Part shown: piece by piece, positions 34,967 through 45,785 of the stretch
How the letters are laid out: every line of letters begins with the position of its first letter
Numbering within the stretch: position 1 is the stretch's first letter
Assembly: GCA_026120185.1 (NCBI GenBank)
Contig: JANUWF010001481.1
Coordinates: 124,001 to 188,000 of the forward strand
DNA from: Voacanga thouarsii
Taxonomy: Eukaryota > Streptophyta > Magnoliopsida > Gentianales > Apocynaceae
Direction: 5' to 3'
Length of the DNA stretch: 64,000 bases
Notes under the pieces: model-generated
Databases searched by the model: none
Seen by the model: only the letters and a program-made list of their open reading frames with translations
What the model was told of the DNA's origin: nothing
Position numbers and translations under genes: made by a program

Positions 34967-37710
34967 ATCTTCTCCTTTTTGAGTGATGACAAAATTTGAT
35001 GGGATTGTGAAATAAAAAACTATATAAACATGTTAGATTGAGAGAAATAAGAATATTTTTCATTGAAATACAATCTCTCATTATATAACTCAAAAAGTGC
35101 TTATGGGATTAAGATAGAAAATATATATAAGATTCACATGCATGGCTCAATGAGCCTATGGCCTAACCTACCTCCATATCCTCCATCCTTCCATCAAAGG
35201 GCTATTCCACAAGAGAATAGCTGCAATTAGTAGCCAAAATAAAAAATAAAAAATAAAAAAATGTATAGATATATACATGAGGAGGTATAAAAGATAAATT
35301 ATAAGATGTAATGGTCCCCCTTAATATGTGCATATATGAACACAAGATATAGAGAGCTAAGAAGTGCATTTTTGAAAATAAGACTGGATTCTAGAAGTTT
35401 GGATTTCCAAAACATACATCCAAAATGCGGTAAAATAAGACAGAAGCTAATCTTTTAAAAACTCATTTTTGGATTAGTCTTTTGGATTGAATAAACATGG
35501 GTCCAAAACTTCCCCTGTGTATGTGCAGGGTAAAAAAAAAAGATTTTTCAAAAGGATAGATCAGAGGTTGTCAATCCAACGCAGTTTACTCAAGGTATTT
35601 CAACACAAGGAATTTTCTATGTATTAAAGAGAAGTTTTCATAAGCATAAATATCCTCATCATCCAAATATATAAACAAAGTGCATATTATATCCATAGCC
35701 AAAAAACAAATCATCCAGCTTATTCAAAATCAGTTAGAAAGCACAATGAACTCATACACACACTTCAATCTTCTTAGTCCATAACAGCAACAACAACTCA
35801 ATATAATCTCTATTAAATCATCATAAACAGTCATAATTCATCTTAAGCCATATGAATTTATAATCCTCATAAGCAGTCACAATCATAATCCTTATTTATA
35901 ATGGAAAAACCAGTGAAAGAGATATGATGAAAGCACAAAAATGCACAACACAATGTTTGATCAACTCAAATTTCAAAAATGTATTTCATAGAATCACAAG
36001 CTTCTAAAGAAATTTTTAGTTTCCACATCATAATCTCCTCCCACATCATCTCCTCTTAGTCTATAGCATAATCTCCATAACTGCATCAAATTCACAGTCC
36101 CCCAATAATATATTTCTCAAGTAATCAATTCACAATCCCTATTTTCTCCTTCTTTGTCATCAATCAAAACAATAGTAATAACAATAAGTAGCAGAGAAGC
36201 AATCAATAGTACTTTGACAGTAATATCAGGAGAATGCCTAGAATAGGGCCAGCAATAAATAATATTGACAATAACAATAAGCAGTAGGCAGCTAGCAGTA
36301 TCAGTCAATAAGAAGGAGTAGTAAACTAGCAAGAATATCAGTCCAAGACTAAGATAAAGGAGTTCATGAAAAATATAGTGTGGAGAGTAGGAAATTTTGC
36401 ACGAATAAAACTGTGTCATTAGAATAAGAATGGGTAGAAGAGGTCATCATTCAGCAGTTGTTATGTGCCATATCTTATGAAATAAGGATAGTCATAGGCT
36501 TAGCATTGGCACTCTTCTTTGAATGTTGTCCAATAATTTTGCTGGACTTTTATTTTACCATGACATGCTTCAGCTTTCAGCCAGATGGGTTGTCAAATGC
36601 AATTGGTTTATCTTGCTTGAGAAATTCCTTGTTAATAGTGGATGCCACAGCTGTAGGTTCCTTGGTGTGCAGAGATGGAACATTAATAATGTCAGTATTT
36701 TTCTCATTTGCTTTCTCAGTCTCCTTCTCTAGCTGAATATTAGTTTCTTCCCATGATGAAGGAATGACAGGTTTAAGGCTTTTGGCATGGGTGGAGGAAC
36801 TTGCTCAATCGAATTTCTTGCAGCTTCACATTTCTTTCCTTCCATATTTTGTCAGTCTATTTCCAAAATTTTTGTTCATCTTTGACTTCTGTACTCAGAC
36901 TATCTAGCTCAATGGATAGCAGATCTATAGCAGTCAAAATGCTTCTGAGTTATTCTTTCCTAATTTTTCTGCTTCCCTCAACTAGATGTTTCCCTTTGAA
37001 TTTCACTCTCATCTCTTTCTTTTTTGTGCGTCCTGATGTTTCCCCTTAAAATACTCTACATTTCTATCTCTTCTTCAGGAGCCTCTCTAAGTAATATCCC
37101 TTGATTATCCGCTCAAATGGTTCCTATTTTCTCAAATGAATTTCTGCTGTAGATGATTACTTTGTAGTGCTCAGGGTAACTGTACTCAAATCAACATTGA
37201 AGTACTTAAATAGCTTGATGAGAAGGTTTACAAAGAAGAAAAGGAATGAAGGGTTTGATTTTTCTAGTTTTGGTGAAAGAATGAAGGCCAGAGGAAAGAG
37301 AAAAGTGCTAAGGCAAATGGCATCTTTTTTAAAAATTTTTGAAATGAGAGGAAGGTTCAAATAGATTTGAATTCTTTTTAGGGTTTACTAGGTTTTGAAA
37401 AGCACAAGTATAATTTAATACATTTGAGAAGGGTGATTTCTGAAAGTATGAAAAGATATTCTGATACGAAGAAAGAGAGTGTTGTGATTGGAATAAAAAG
37501 GTGGGAATTTTTAATTAAAGGATTTGAACATTTGGACACAGATTGTCCGTCTAATTTCCCGGTCCAAAATACATTTCAAGTACTACATCCAATATCTCCA
37601 TCCAAAATCAGATGATCTTTAGGAATTCTGCAAGAATAAATAACTAATCTCTAGCAAAATCGTTAAATACATAATCTGATCATTTCCAAACCTCTCCTCA
37701 AATGATCGAA
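34967..37710 (-). other. post-pol region of the SIRE-like element, possible env-like relic
   Basis: Between RT and the purine tract the minus strand gives broken hydrophilic stretches rich in Lys and Glu. Examples are LLSIELDSLSTEVKDEQKFW followed by TDKIWKERNVKLQEI near 36830-36930 (coiled-coil-like spacing), and EKETEKANEKNTDIINVPSL near 36680-36735. SIRE-lineage elements carry an extra frame at this position. I see no signal peptide or clear transmembrane helix, so env identity is inference only. The part 34967-36100 is AT-rich with no recognisable coding. Confidence 0.4.
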
Positions 37711-39600
37711 TCATTCTTCATCCAGTAGTTTGTGAATATATCTTTTGAGCAATTCCTTGGCATAGTTGTCTTGATTTAGAAAGATATCATCTATAGTTTG
37801 CTTACTTTGAAGACCAAGGAAGAAGTTAAGTCCTCTCATCATACTCATTTCAAACTCTTGTTGCACTGTCTTGGCAGATTTCTTGCATGAGGAATCATTA
37901 ATAGCTCCAAAAATAATATCAGCAATATATATTTCCACAATTAAGATATCATCAGAATTTTTAGATTTGATAAATAATGTGGTATCTATTAAGCCTCTTA
38001 AAGAACCTCTTGAAAGAAGAAAACCACTAAGATATGGTTTGGAAATCGTTCATGAATAAAACCTGGATGTTATTTCATATAAATTTCTTTTCCAATAAAA
38101 CATTTCAGAAAGCACTTTTGACATCTTTTTGTTAAAGTATAAAATTTTTGAATGATGCAAGGACAAGTAGCATTCTAATGGATTCCAATTGAGCAACAGG
38201 AGCAAAAGTTTCATCATAATCAATGCCCTCTTCTTGATTGAATACTTAGGCAACTAATCTGATTTTACTTCTAATAACAATGACATGCTTATCAAGTTTA
38301 TTTTTGAAAAAAAACTTGATATCAATTACGGGATGGTCAAGTGGTCTAAGGACAAGGATTTAAATTTGATTCTTTTTAAATTGGTTAAGCTTTTCTTTCA
38401 TGGCCATAATAAAAAATTCATCATGTAAGGCTGCATCAATTTAATTAGGTTAGTGCTAGACAGCAAAGCAAAATTATCAACAAAATACCATTTGATTTTA
38501 ACTTCACAGCTAGGATCACCAACGATATGTTCTTTTGGATAGAAAGTTTTGGACTTCCAATCTTTTGGCAGATTCTGATCAGTGTGTTTGACACTTCTTT
38601 GCTCACTTTCTTCGACTTGTTGCTCTTCTAATTCCTCTTCTTTGGCATGGTTGTCAAATGATGGAGCTTCATGATATTCAATGCCATTTTTCTTTGAGCT
38701 ACCTACATACTCATCATCTGTTCTAGAGGAATATATGTTAGATACATAAAAAAATTTACAAGCATGGATTTATCCACACATAGAGTTCTTTTATAGAACA
38801 CTCTAAACACCCTTTTGATAGAAGAGATAAAGTCTAAGTATATCTCAAAAAATCATCTATTAAAACATGAGCATACTTCTTACCATTTAGGTTAGTGTTC
38901 CTTGTTAGTTCAAACAAATCCATATATATTAGCTCAAGAGATTTTAAGGTTGAAATTATTTTCTTGGATTTAAAATATGTCTTGATTTGTTTTCTAAAAA
39001 GGCAAGCATCACATAATTTGTTTTTGTAAAAAAAAAAAAAAAAAAATCATTTTGGGCAGTCATTTCTCAAATTCTTTTAATGACAATCTATCTAACAAAT
39101 CAATAGAAATATGACCTAACTTTCAATGCTAAAGGTGGTCATCAACATTATTTATGAAAAGGCACTTTATAACATAAGCAAAAGGATCATCAAGATATAA
39201 TACATAGGCATTGCCAAAGCGGTTGACAAAAAATGATTTCATCACAAAAATTGTCAACGATAGTGCATGAATCTCTTTCAAAAATAACCTTGCAACAATT
39301 TTCACAAAAAAGACTAATATTAAGTAAGTTGAGCTTCAATTCATTAATCAATAATACTTGCATGATAATGATGGAGAATCTCTCACCAACATTACCTTTA
39401 CCGAGTATTTGTTTCTTTCTTTTTCTTATATTCAAATATGACAAATCCATCATTTGTAGCTTGAAGGTCATACATTAGTGCAACATTTCCCATCATGTGT
39501 CTTGAGCATCCATGTCCAATACCATTTCGTGGAGCTCAATTTTTGTAGCTGGTGTACCTATTCATAAGGTGGAAGAATAGCATTTGGTACCCACATTTTC
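37711..39600 (-). pseudogene. SIRE-like pol (protease, integrase N-terminus, RT), decayed
   Basis: RT: GIDYDETFAPVAQLESIRML with a VKSAF end (about 38110-38240), then IYIADIIFGAIND (an altered YVDDIIFGS catalytic box, Asp-Asp changed to Ala-Asp) and FEMSMMRGLNFFLGLQ (37711-37938). Integrase side: KLCDACLFRKQIK, SLELIYMDLF and NGKKYAHVLIDDF (about 38870-39025), after which the core is largely missing. Protease/pre-integrase: LLINELKLNLLNISLFCENC (39190-39471). Multiple stops. After RT the sequence goes straight to non-RNase-H DNA. Confidence 0.8.
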
Positions 39601-40960
39601 TTGGGTCCATAGGGGTTAGCAGTATTTCCTTTGATTTTTCAAAAAGTTATTCCACCAGATTCCAGTTTCTTTTTAATAAAACATCTCGATGCTATGTGTC
39701 CCGATTTTCCACAATATGTGCATGCTTTGTGTGTTGTGTAACATGAGGTAGCTTTAACAAATTGAGGCTTGTGAATTTTGTCTATATTCTCATGTCTATA
39801 TCCTAAGCCATTTCGATTTCCATCTTGGTGTTGAGTCTCAAGTAATTTTTCTAGGTTGTTTTTTCCCATTTGTAATTTTTTTAATACATGTAGTGACATC
39901 ATCAACTCTTTTTTCACATTATTCAAAGTCACTAAGCATAATTTCAAGCGAAAAGACTTTATCATATAAGCATTTATTTTCAAGTGTTAAACAATTTAAA
40001 AGAAATAGAAATGACTTCTTTTTCAACATTTAGACAACATATAGAATCAAGTAAGGCTTTGTTCTCCCCCATCAGCTTATTGTTTTCGTCTAGCAAGGAA
40101 TCTGTTTTTGCTTTCATTTCTTTGTTTCTTCTAGATAACTTTTTGAGTTCATGGAATATTTCAAAAAGTAGTTCACTAGGATCATCAAGCTTTTGATAAT
40201 CAGAGTTATGTAAATCATAGATGGAATTAGTGGAAGTGGAGTTTACCTCATTTTCCATTGCCATGAAGCATATGTTTGCTTTCTCCTTGTTGGATCCATC
40301 ATTCTCTTCAGTCTCATACTTTTCTTGGTCCCAAGTCCCAATTAGTCATTTTCTTTTCTTCTTGTTGTGCTTGGCTTCTTTTTCTTTAGACATTGGGCAA
40401 TCAGCAATAAAATGTCCTGTACTCTTGCATTCATAGCATTGAGATTTAAAGGGTGAAGGTTGTCCCTTTTTTTGACAAAATTTCTGCCCTTTTTGAAGTT
40501 GCTCTTCCTGAACATTTTTTTGAATTTTCTAGCTACCATGGTTCTTCGGCATCCAGATCACTCCCTTTTCACTCTCGATTTGTTCACTAGTAACATCATC
40601 ATCAATAGCTTTTAAGGCCGTTCCTCTTTTGCCTCTATCATCATCACTAGTAACATCACCATCATGCTCTTGAAACTTTTTGAGTTTCATTTCATGGGTT
40701 AATAGAGAGCCAATTAGCTCTTCAGTGGCTAAACTGTTTAGATTTTTTGATTCCTTTATAGCCAAAGTTTTTGGATGCCAACTCTTTGGCAGAGCAGCTA
40801 GTAATTTTCTATTTTGTTCCCCGATGGGGTAGATCTTTCCATAGGCTTTTAGACCATTCATTATGTTTGTGAAACGAGTAAACATATCAGTGATGTTTTC
40901 ACATGGCTTCATAGTGAACAACTCATACTCATGGACTAACATTCCCAACTTTGATTCTTT
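39601..40960 (-). pseudogene. SIRE-like Gag with two zinc knuckles, frame-broken
   Basis: Capsid segment EYELFTMKPCENITDMFTRF, LKAYGKIYPIGEQNRKLLAALP and SLATEELIGSLLTHEMKLK (40529-40948). Then a first CCHC-like region around 40400-40440 and a coiled-coil-like linker (KTDSLLDENNKLMGENKALL, 39980-40264). The second knuckle is CTYCGKSGHIASRC at about 39675-39720. This order is typical of SIRE-type Gag. Stops and frameshifts interrupt it. Confidence 0.8.
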
Positions 40961-41392
40961 TACTTGATTATCTCCTCATAGGTGACCTCAATAGTCTCCA
41001 CATTTCAAATGCTGAATCATAACCACTAACATGGTTGTATTCATTTGCATCATGAGCACAACATAATATATTCATTGCCTGAAAATTTAAAGTCAGTTTT
41101 AAAATATCCTCATTGTCATATTCATCACTCTATTTACGCACTTTTTTGCCTTCAACAAATTTCAATGGGACAATTGATCCATTCTCAAATAAATTCCATA
41201 GCTCAAAGTTGATTGAGCAAACATAAATTTTCATTCTATTTTTTCAGAATGCATAATTGCTTCCATTGAACAAAGGATGTCTATTTGTGGAATATTCTTT
41301 AGTGTAAGGTAGAGCAGTAGTGTTTGCCATATGGATCTTTGCTACAAAGCTGTTAAGCTAAGGATAATGTAGACCAATTCTCTGATACCAAT

Positions 41393-42974
41393 TGATAAAC
41401 CTTAGATGGGGGGGGTGGGGGTGAATAAGGTTTGTTGCAAACAATTTGATATTTTAAAGATCTTCTGAAAATCTTAAAAACAAGAACAAACAAGTGCGTG
41501 TGCCACAAAAATAGATTTTCTGTACAGCTTTGAATATGTTGTTCAAGAACTTTCAAGAACTTCAGTAAATGATGAAATGAAGATCTAAACTAAAGCATTA
41601 AAAATAGTCTCACTTAATTAATATAAAAGTCTTTGATCAAATTAATAGGTGCAAGGAGGAGTGTAATATTTTCAAGTCGGATAAATAGTAAAAGTGCAAG
41701 CATGAAAATCGAATTACCTTCGCAGCAGTAAGAGAGCAGACATGAATCATTTGAAACATTATTAAATCACAAGAAGATGGTCTTGTTTTAAGAATGGTCA
41801 GTTGGAGCATTAAAGACAAACTTGCTATAGGACACAAAGGTTTTTAAAATTGATCAATAATGTAGAGATCAATATAAAGTTCTTTAATCTAATGACCAGC
41901 AAAAATGCAGTGATAGAATGAGGATAAAATGCAAAAGAAAAGACCGAAGGAATTATAGTGGTTCGATCCTATCCATTACCTTAAGTACCCACTTAAGGAT
42001 TTCAACACAATTACTAAAATCTTTTTCCCAAATCAATGGTGGTAGGCTACACTAATCTTAAATAAGAGGATGGCTAACCTCGGTTTTACACCCAACCTCT
42101 TAAATCACAACAATCAAGGTTCACCCAACCAGGTTTTACTCCACAACCTTGATACATTCACCAAACAAGGCTCATCCCTACTGGGTTTTACATCACAACC
42201 TCATTATAAGATATAATGAAGGAAAACTTATAGAAAATAGCTCACAAGTTTGAGCAGATATGAACAAATAAGCTCCAACAGCCTTTCACTTTTTGAACAA
42301 TTCAATTTCACCTTTGAAGCACAATAAAAAAGATGATTTTTATTTTCTAAAGTGTAAGAGTGTTTCTGAGAGAGATAGCACAAAAATCTTATAGAAAATC
42401 GAGTTTAAATGGCTTTTATAGAAGTGAAAAGCAGACAACAACGGCTAGTTAATGGCTAGTTTTTGCTGTCAGATCTACCCGCATTTTGGACTCATGTTTC
42501 GGACGATGGTCCATCCAAAAGATAAGTCCAAAATGGCACTTTTTCAGGTAGAAATGTTTTAAGACTGTTCACGGGATTTTGGACGATTCTTTTGGATGCA
42601 GAATCGTTCAAACTACTCAGTCCAAAATTCTGATATATAAAACTTTGAAATCTTTTTGTTTGTGTACTTCAATGGTAGAAATAAATTGAATCATAAGGTA
42701 AAGAGACATAGGAATTAACAAGAAATACCTTAATAACAATTCCTAGTCTAAAGCTCTTCCGTAAGGGCTTCTTGCTATGCAATCTCATAAGCTTGAACTT
42801 CATCTTGATCACCTATTCTTGAATTCCATTACTGAAGAGTTGTATAACAATCTTATTTGAATACCTTAGAAAAACTGAGGTCAAACATGTCCTATCATAT
42901 ATAGATCACATAAGTTAGTGTACATCAATGTTTGTCATAAGTCAAAACATAGGAGAAAGCCCTTAGTGCTAACA
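41393..42974 (-). repeat. 5' LTR of the SIRE-like element
   Basis: Partner of 33394-34966. It adjoins the primer site at 41380-41390. A G-rich expansion (GATGGGGGGGGTGGGGG) near its left end is shorter in the partner. Confidence 0.9.
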
Positions 42975-44015
42975 AAATCCATAATTATTAAGACCAATTC
43001 TTTAACCCAAATTTGTCAAGACTTAAGGGCTATTCCATAGACCAAAAGACACTTCACCTTAGCTACTAAAATGACCAAAATATCCCTGCTATATAAATAG
43101 TTGTATTTTACATTTTAAATATTTTTTAATATCACCATATGGAAATATTGACCCCAAGGACAATGTTGCGTTAGCAAAGTCTTCGATCTACATGTATAAT
43201 TACTAAAATACCCCTCTACGCATTGCTGTACATTTAGAGAGGATGAGTGTACTGACACCTCTCTAAAAGACATCTACCATCCCTTAGACCTCTAGTCTAA
43301 TGATCCATGACTCTTGGAATGTTTTCACTTTCCAAGGGAGCTACCTTAAAACAAACATCCAAGTCATGTTCCCCAGGGCCTTGGTTATTTAGATCATTTG
43401 AATAGTCACAAGGGGTGATATAGCATAGAAGTTATCTTGTACAAGTCTATCTTAACTAACTAGTCACATATACTCAACATACAAGTATATCAGCTCTACG
43501 AAAGAATCTCAATTATAGCATATCAAAGTACATGCTTCCAGCTTCGTCAAACCACCAATTCATACTCAAGCGGTAGAGTATTAGTCCATGCTGTAGCAGT
43601 AATAGTCTGGGTTTCCTCTAAATAGTACTTTTAGAAACTATTATTACAGGTCATGTTCTACATATTTGAAATACGCTCATGCTATGAAGTGAGTGGACTA
43701 CTTACTAGCTAAAGGTAAATCATTGCCCATTTGGAATTGATAACACAATTATATAAACATGATGAGATTCTCATTCTCAGCAATCAGTTAAGAACAAACG
43801 TTTATGTGTTCAGTAACTCGTGATCCATACCTTAGTGTGAAAGACCACAATTCACATGGATTACTTACTTAAACATAATGGGTCCTATACAAACGTAAAT
43901 TATGCACAAATAAAATGTTAATTCACAAATAAATTTTGAGAATAAATTCTTTTATTAATAAAATCGATAATTACATCAGAAAACTAGTCTAGAGGGCATA
44001 CATTTCAACAATAAG

Positions 44016-44825
44016 TACGTCTTGGTTGTGGTTGATTATATGTCTAAGTGGGTGGAGGCACAAGCTTTGCCCACTAGTGATGCACGGGTTGTGATCAAAT
44101 TCCTCAAAAAACTTTTTAACCGATTTGGTGTACCTAGGGTACTCATTAGTAAGCTCAATTGACAAAAGTTCTCAAACATTTAGGTGTGACTCATAAGTTT
44201 GCTACCCCATATCACCCCTAAACTAGTAGCCAAGTTAAGGTGGTCAATCGGGAACTTAAAAAGAATTTTGGAAAAAATTGTCATCTCTACCAGGAATGAT
44301 TGGAGTCTGAAATTGAATTACGTTCTTTGGGCCTCCAATAGGTACTACTCCATATAGCTTGGTTTATGGGAAATCATATTATTTACCTGTGAAGGTTGAA
44401 TATAAAGTATATTAGGCCATTATACTTGCTAACTTTGATCTTGAGTCTACAGCCAAGTAGAGATTGTTACAATTAGATGAATTGGAAGAATGTTGTGCTG
44501 TCGCCTATGACAACTCCAAGATCTACAATGAGAAGGTGAAATGATGGCATGACAGAAAGCTTAACCCTAACCATGAGTTTTACGAAGGTGACTAAGTCTT
44601 ATTGTTTAACTCGCGCCTTAAACTCTTCACAGGAAAGCTAAAATCTCGTTGGTCCGGCCCATTCGTGGTCCGAAAGGTATCTTCATTTGGTGCAATTGAA
44701 GTCTCACATCTTAAGAAAGGTACCTTCATGGCCAATAGAAATCGTTTGAAACATTATTTTGGCGAAGACCTTGACATCTTGGATCGTGTCGACTTTTCCA
44801 TCCACGAGGCTTACTCTCTCCCCTA
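44016..44825 (+). pseudogene. Athila-like integrase continuation and pol C-terminus
   Basis: Resumes at the codon after the ATAAG duplication with YVLVVVDYMSKWVEAQALPT, FGVPRVLIS and a degraded core. It then runs through YDNSKIYNEKVK, HDRKLNPNHEFYEGD, RLKLFTGKLKSRWSGPFVV and FMANRNRLKHYF, and stops after SIHEAYSLP. These are the integrase core entry and the C-terminal DNA-binding domain (GKLKSRWSGPF) of Athila-type elements. Stops and frameshifts occur in the core (for example around 44155 and 44222). Confidence 0.82.
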
Positions 44826-45785
44826 AAAGAGCATCTCCATCTTCTTGTCTTTTCTTTTATGTTTTAATTTCATTCTCGTTTTATTTTTTTCTGTTATTTC
44901 ACTTATGGTTTTAGTCTAGTTTTATGCTTTTTTGTGTTTCTTATGTTTAGGAATGCCTCACCATTGTCCAGGAAACATGCACTTTGGGATGATCTTCCAC
45001 TTTGTTCTAAGCAATGCATGGTTATGGAAAGTATCTTCTTTATCTTGTTTTCTTCCCTCTTTACCTTTATTGTTCCCTTGGATATACTTCATTGTAATTT
45101 TTTGGGCCATTGAGGATAATTTACAATTTAAGTGTGGGGAGGGATTTCAATTCAATACGTTTTTTTCAATGCTTTCATTTTGCATCTCTTTGACATTTTG
45201 ACTCTAATTTTGGGATTTTTTTTTTTTTGAGAAATTGATTTTTGGGCTTACATTGGAGTTGATTTTTCTATGATGAAGTTGTGATTTTCTTTTTAACTTT
45301 AGATATGAAGTTGTCATTCAATTGGTTGGATTTTATTAAAGGAAACTTGTATATTAAGTTGGATTATGCCAAGTCTTGAGAATTTAACCTTGGTTATATT
45401 TGGTAGTTGAGTTTTATTCCTTGAGTTTGAATATAGATGATATGATAAATATAAGAAAAGTTATTGATCAAATTTTGTATTATGGATTTATAATTTATTT
45501 AATTATGAGTTGTGAATAAGGAATGTAAGGAACATAAATAGAAAAACAATGAGTGGAAAGAAACAAATGTGAGTTGAAAAGAAAAACCTGAGTAGAAAAT
45601 TTTTTCTTTTATATTTGAAAAAGACCTTTTTGCTAAAAAGGGAGAGAAAAGTAGCAAGTATTATTCGGGGCACTCTCTTGAGGCTGTCCCGAAGGTAAGA
45701 AGACAATAAAGAAAAAGAAAAGAAAAATGCTGAAAAAATAATGACTCTAAGTAGCAAGTATTTTCTTGACGTGTTTTCTGTAGAA
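44826..45785 (+). other. post-pol region of the Athila-like element
   Basis: Non-coding, T-rich. It contains a purine tract TTTAAGTGTGGGGAGGG (about 45127-45147), as seen before Athila 3' LTRs. A repeated phrase AGTAGCAAGTATT occurs at about 45651 and 45752. No 3' LTR is evident; the next element takes over near 45786. Confidence 0.5.

Larger units (their letters stand above)
33394..42974 (-). mobile_element. SIRE/Maximus-like copia element (9.6 kb), non-autonomous
   Basis: LTRs 33394-34966 and 41393-42974 (about 1.58 kb) are very similar, so this is a younger insertion than the surrounding ones. Ends are TGATAAACC and GCTAACA. Flanks AAATA and AAATC form a near-match duplication. The minus-strand primer site (CTCTGATACCA, 41380-41390) and purine tract (AAAAAGGAGAAGAT, after 34966) set the orientation. 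Gag, protease, integrase N-terminus and RT are recognisable. The integrase core is reduced and RNase H is not found. A 2.5-kb hydrophilic region lies between RT and the 3' LTR, the place of the env-like frame in SIRE-type elements. Confidence 0.88.
23344..44010 (-). mobile_element. Ty1/copia element (long-LTR, Angela-like), host of nested insertions
   Basis: Element on the minus strand, bounded by TGAAGGTGTAA at the left and TTTCAACA at the right, with a perfect 5-base duplication ATAAG (23339-23343, 44011-44015). The left LTR spans 23344-26960 and the right LTR 32641-44010. Minus their insertions they are about 1.78 kb each. The primer site CTCTGATACCA (initiator-Met, minus strand) is at 32628-32638. 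Order on the minus strand: 5' LTR, long leader, gag, protease, integrase, RT, RNase H, purine tract, 3' LTR. Pol is broken throughout. The LTR length suggests the Angela lineage, but I cannot prove it. Confidence 0.88.
32641..44010 (-). repeat. 5' LTR of the copia element, containing a SIRE-like copia element
   Basis: LTR halves 32641-33393 and 42975-44010 together equal about 1.79 kb and align with the left LTR. The SIRE-like element 33394-42974 is inserted in an (AAAAT)n stretch. Confidence 0.85.
17607..45785 (+). mobile_element. Athila-like Ty3/gypsy element split by nested insertions
   Basis: The 5' LTR (17607-21759, interrupted), primer site TTGGCGCCGTTGCCA (21764 onward) and pol fragments at 21970-23343 and 44016-44825 lie in one orientation. 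The copia insertion at 23344-44010 splits the integrase codon series exactly, and flanking ATAAG copies prove that the two halves belong together. Gag and the N-terminal half of pol are deleted, because RT begins only about 200 bases after the primer site. After pol, a GGGGAGGG purine tract occurs at 45135-45147. No 3' LTR is identifiable before the next element begins near 45786. Confidence 0.8.
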
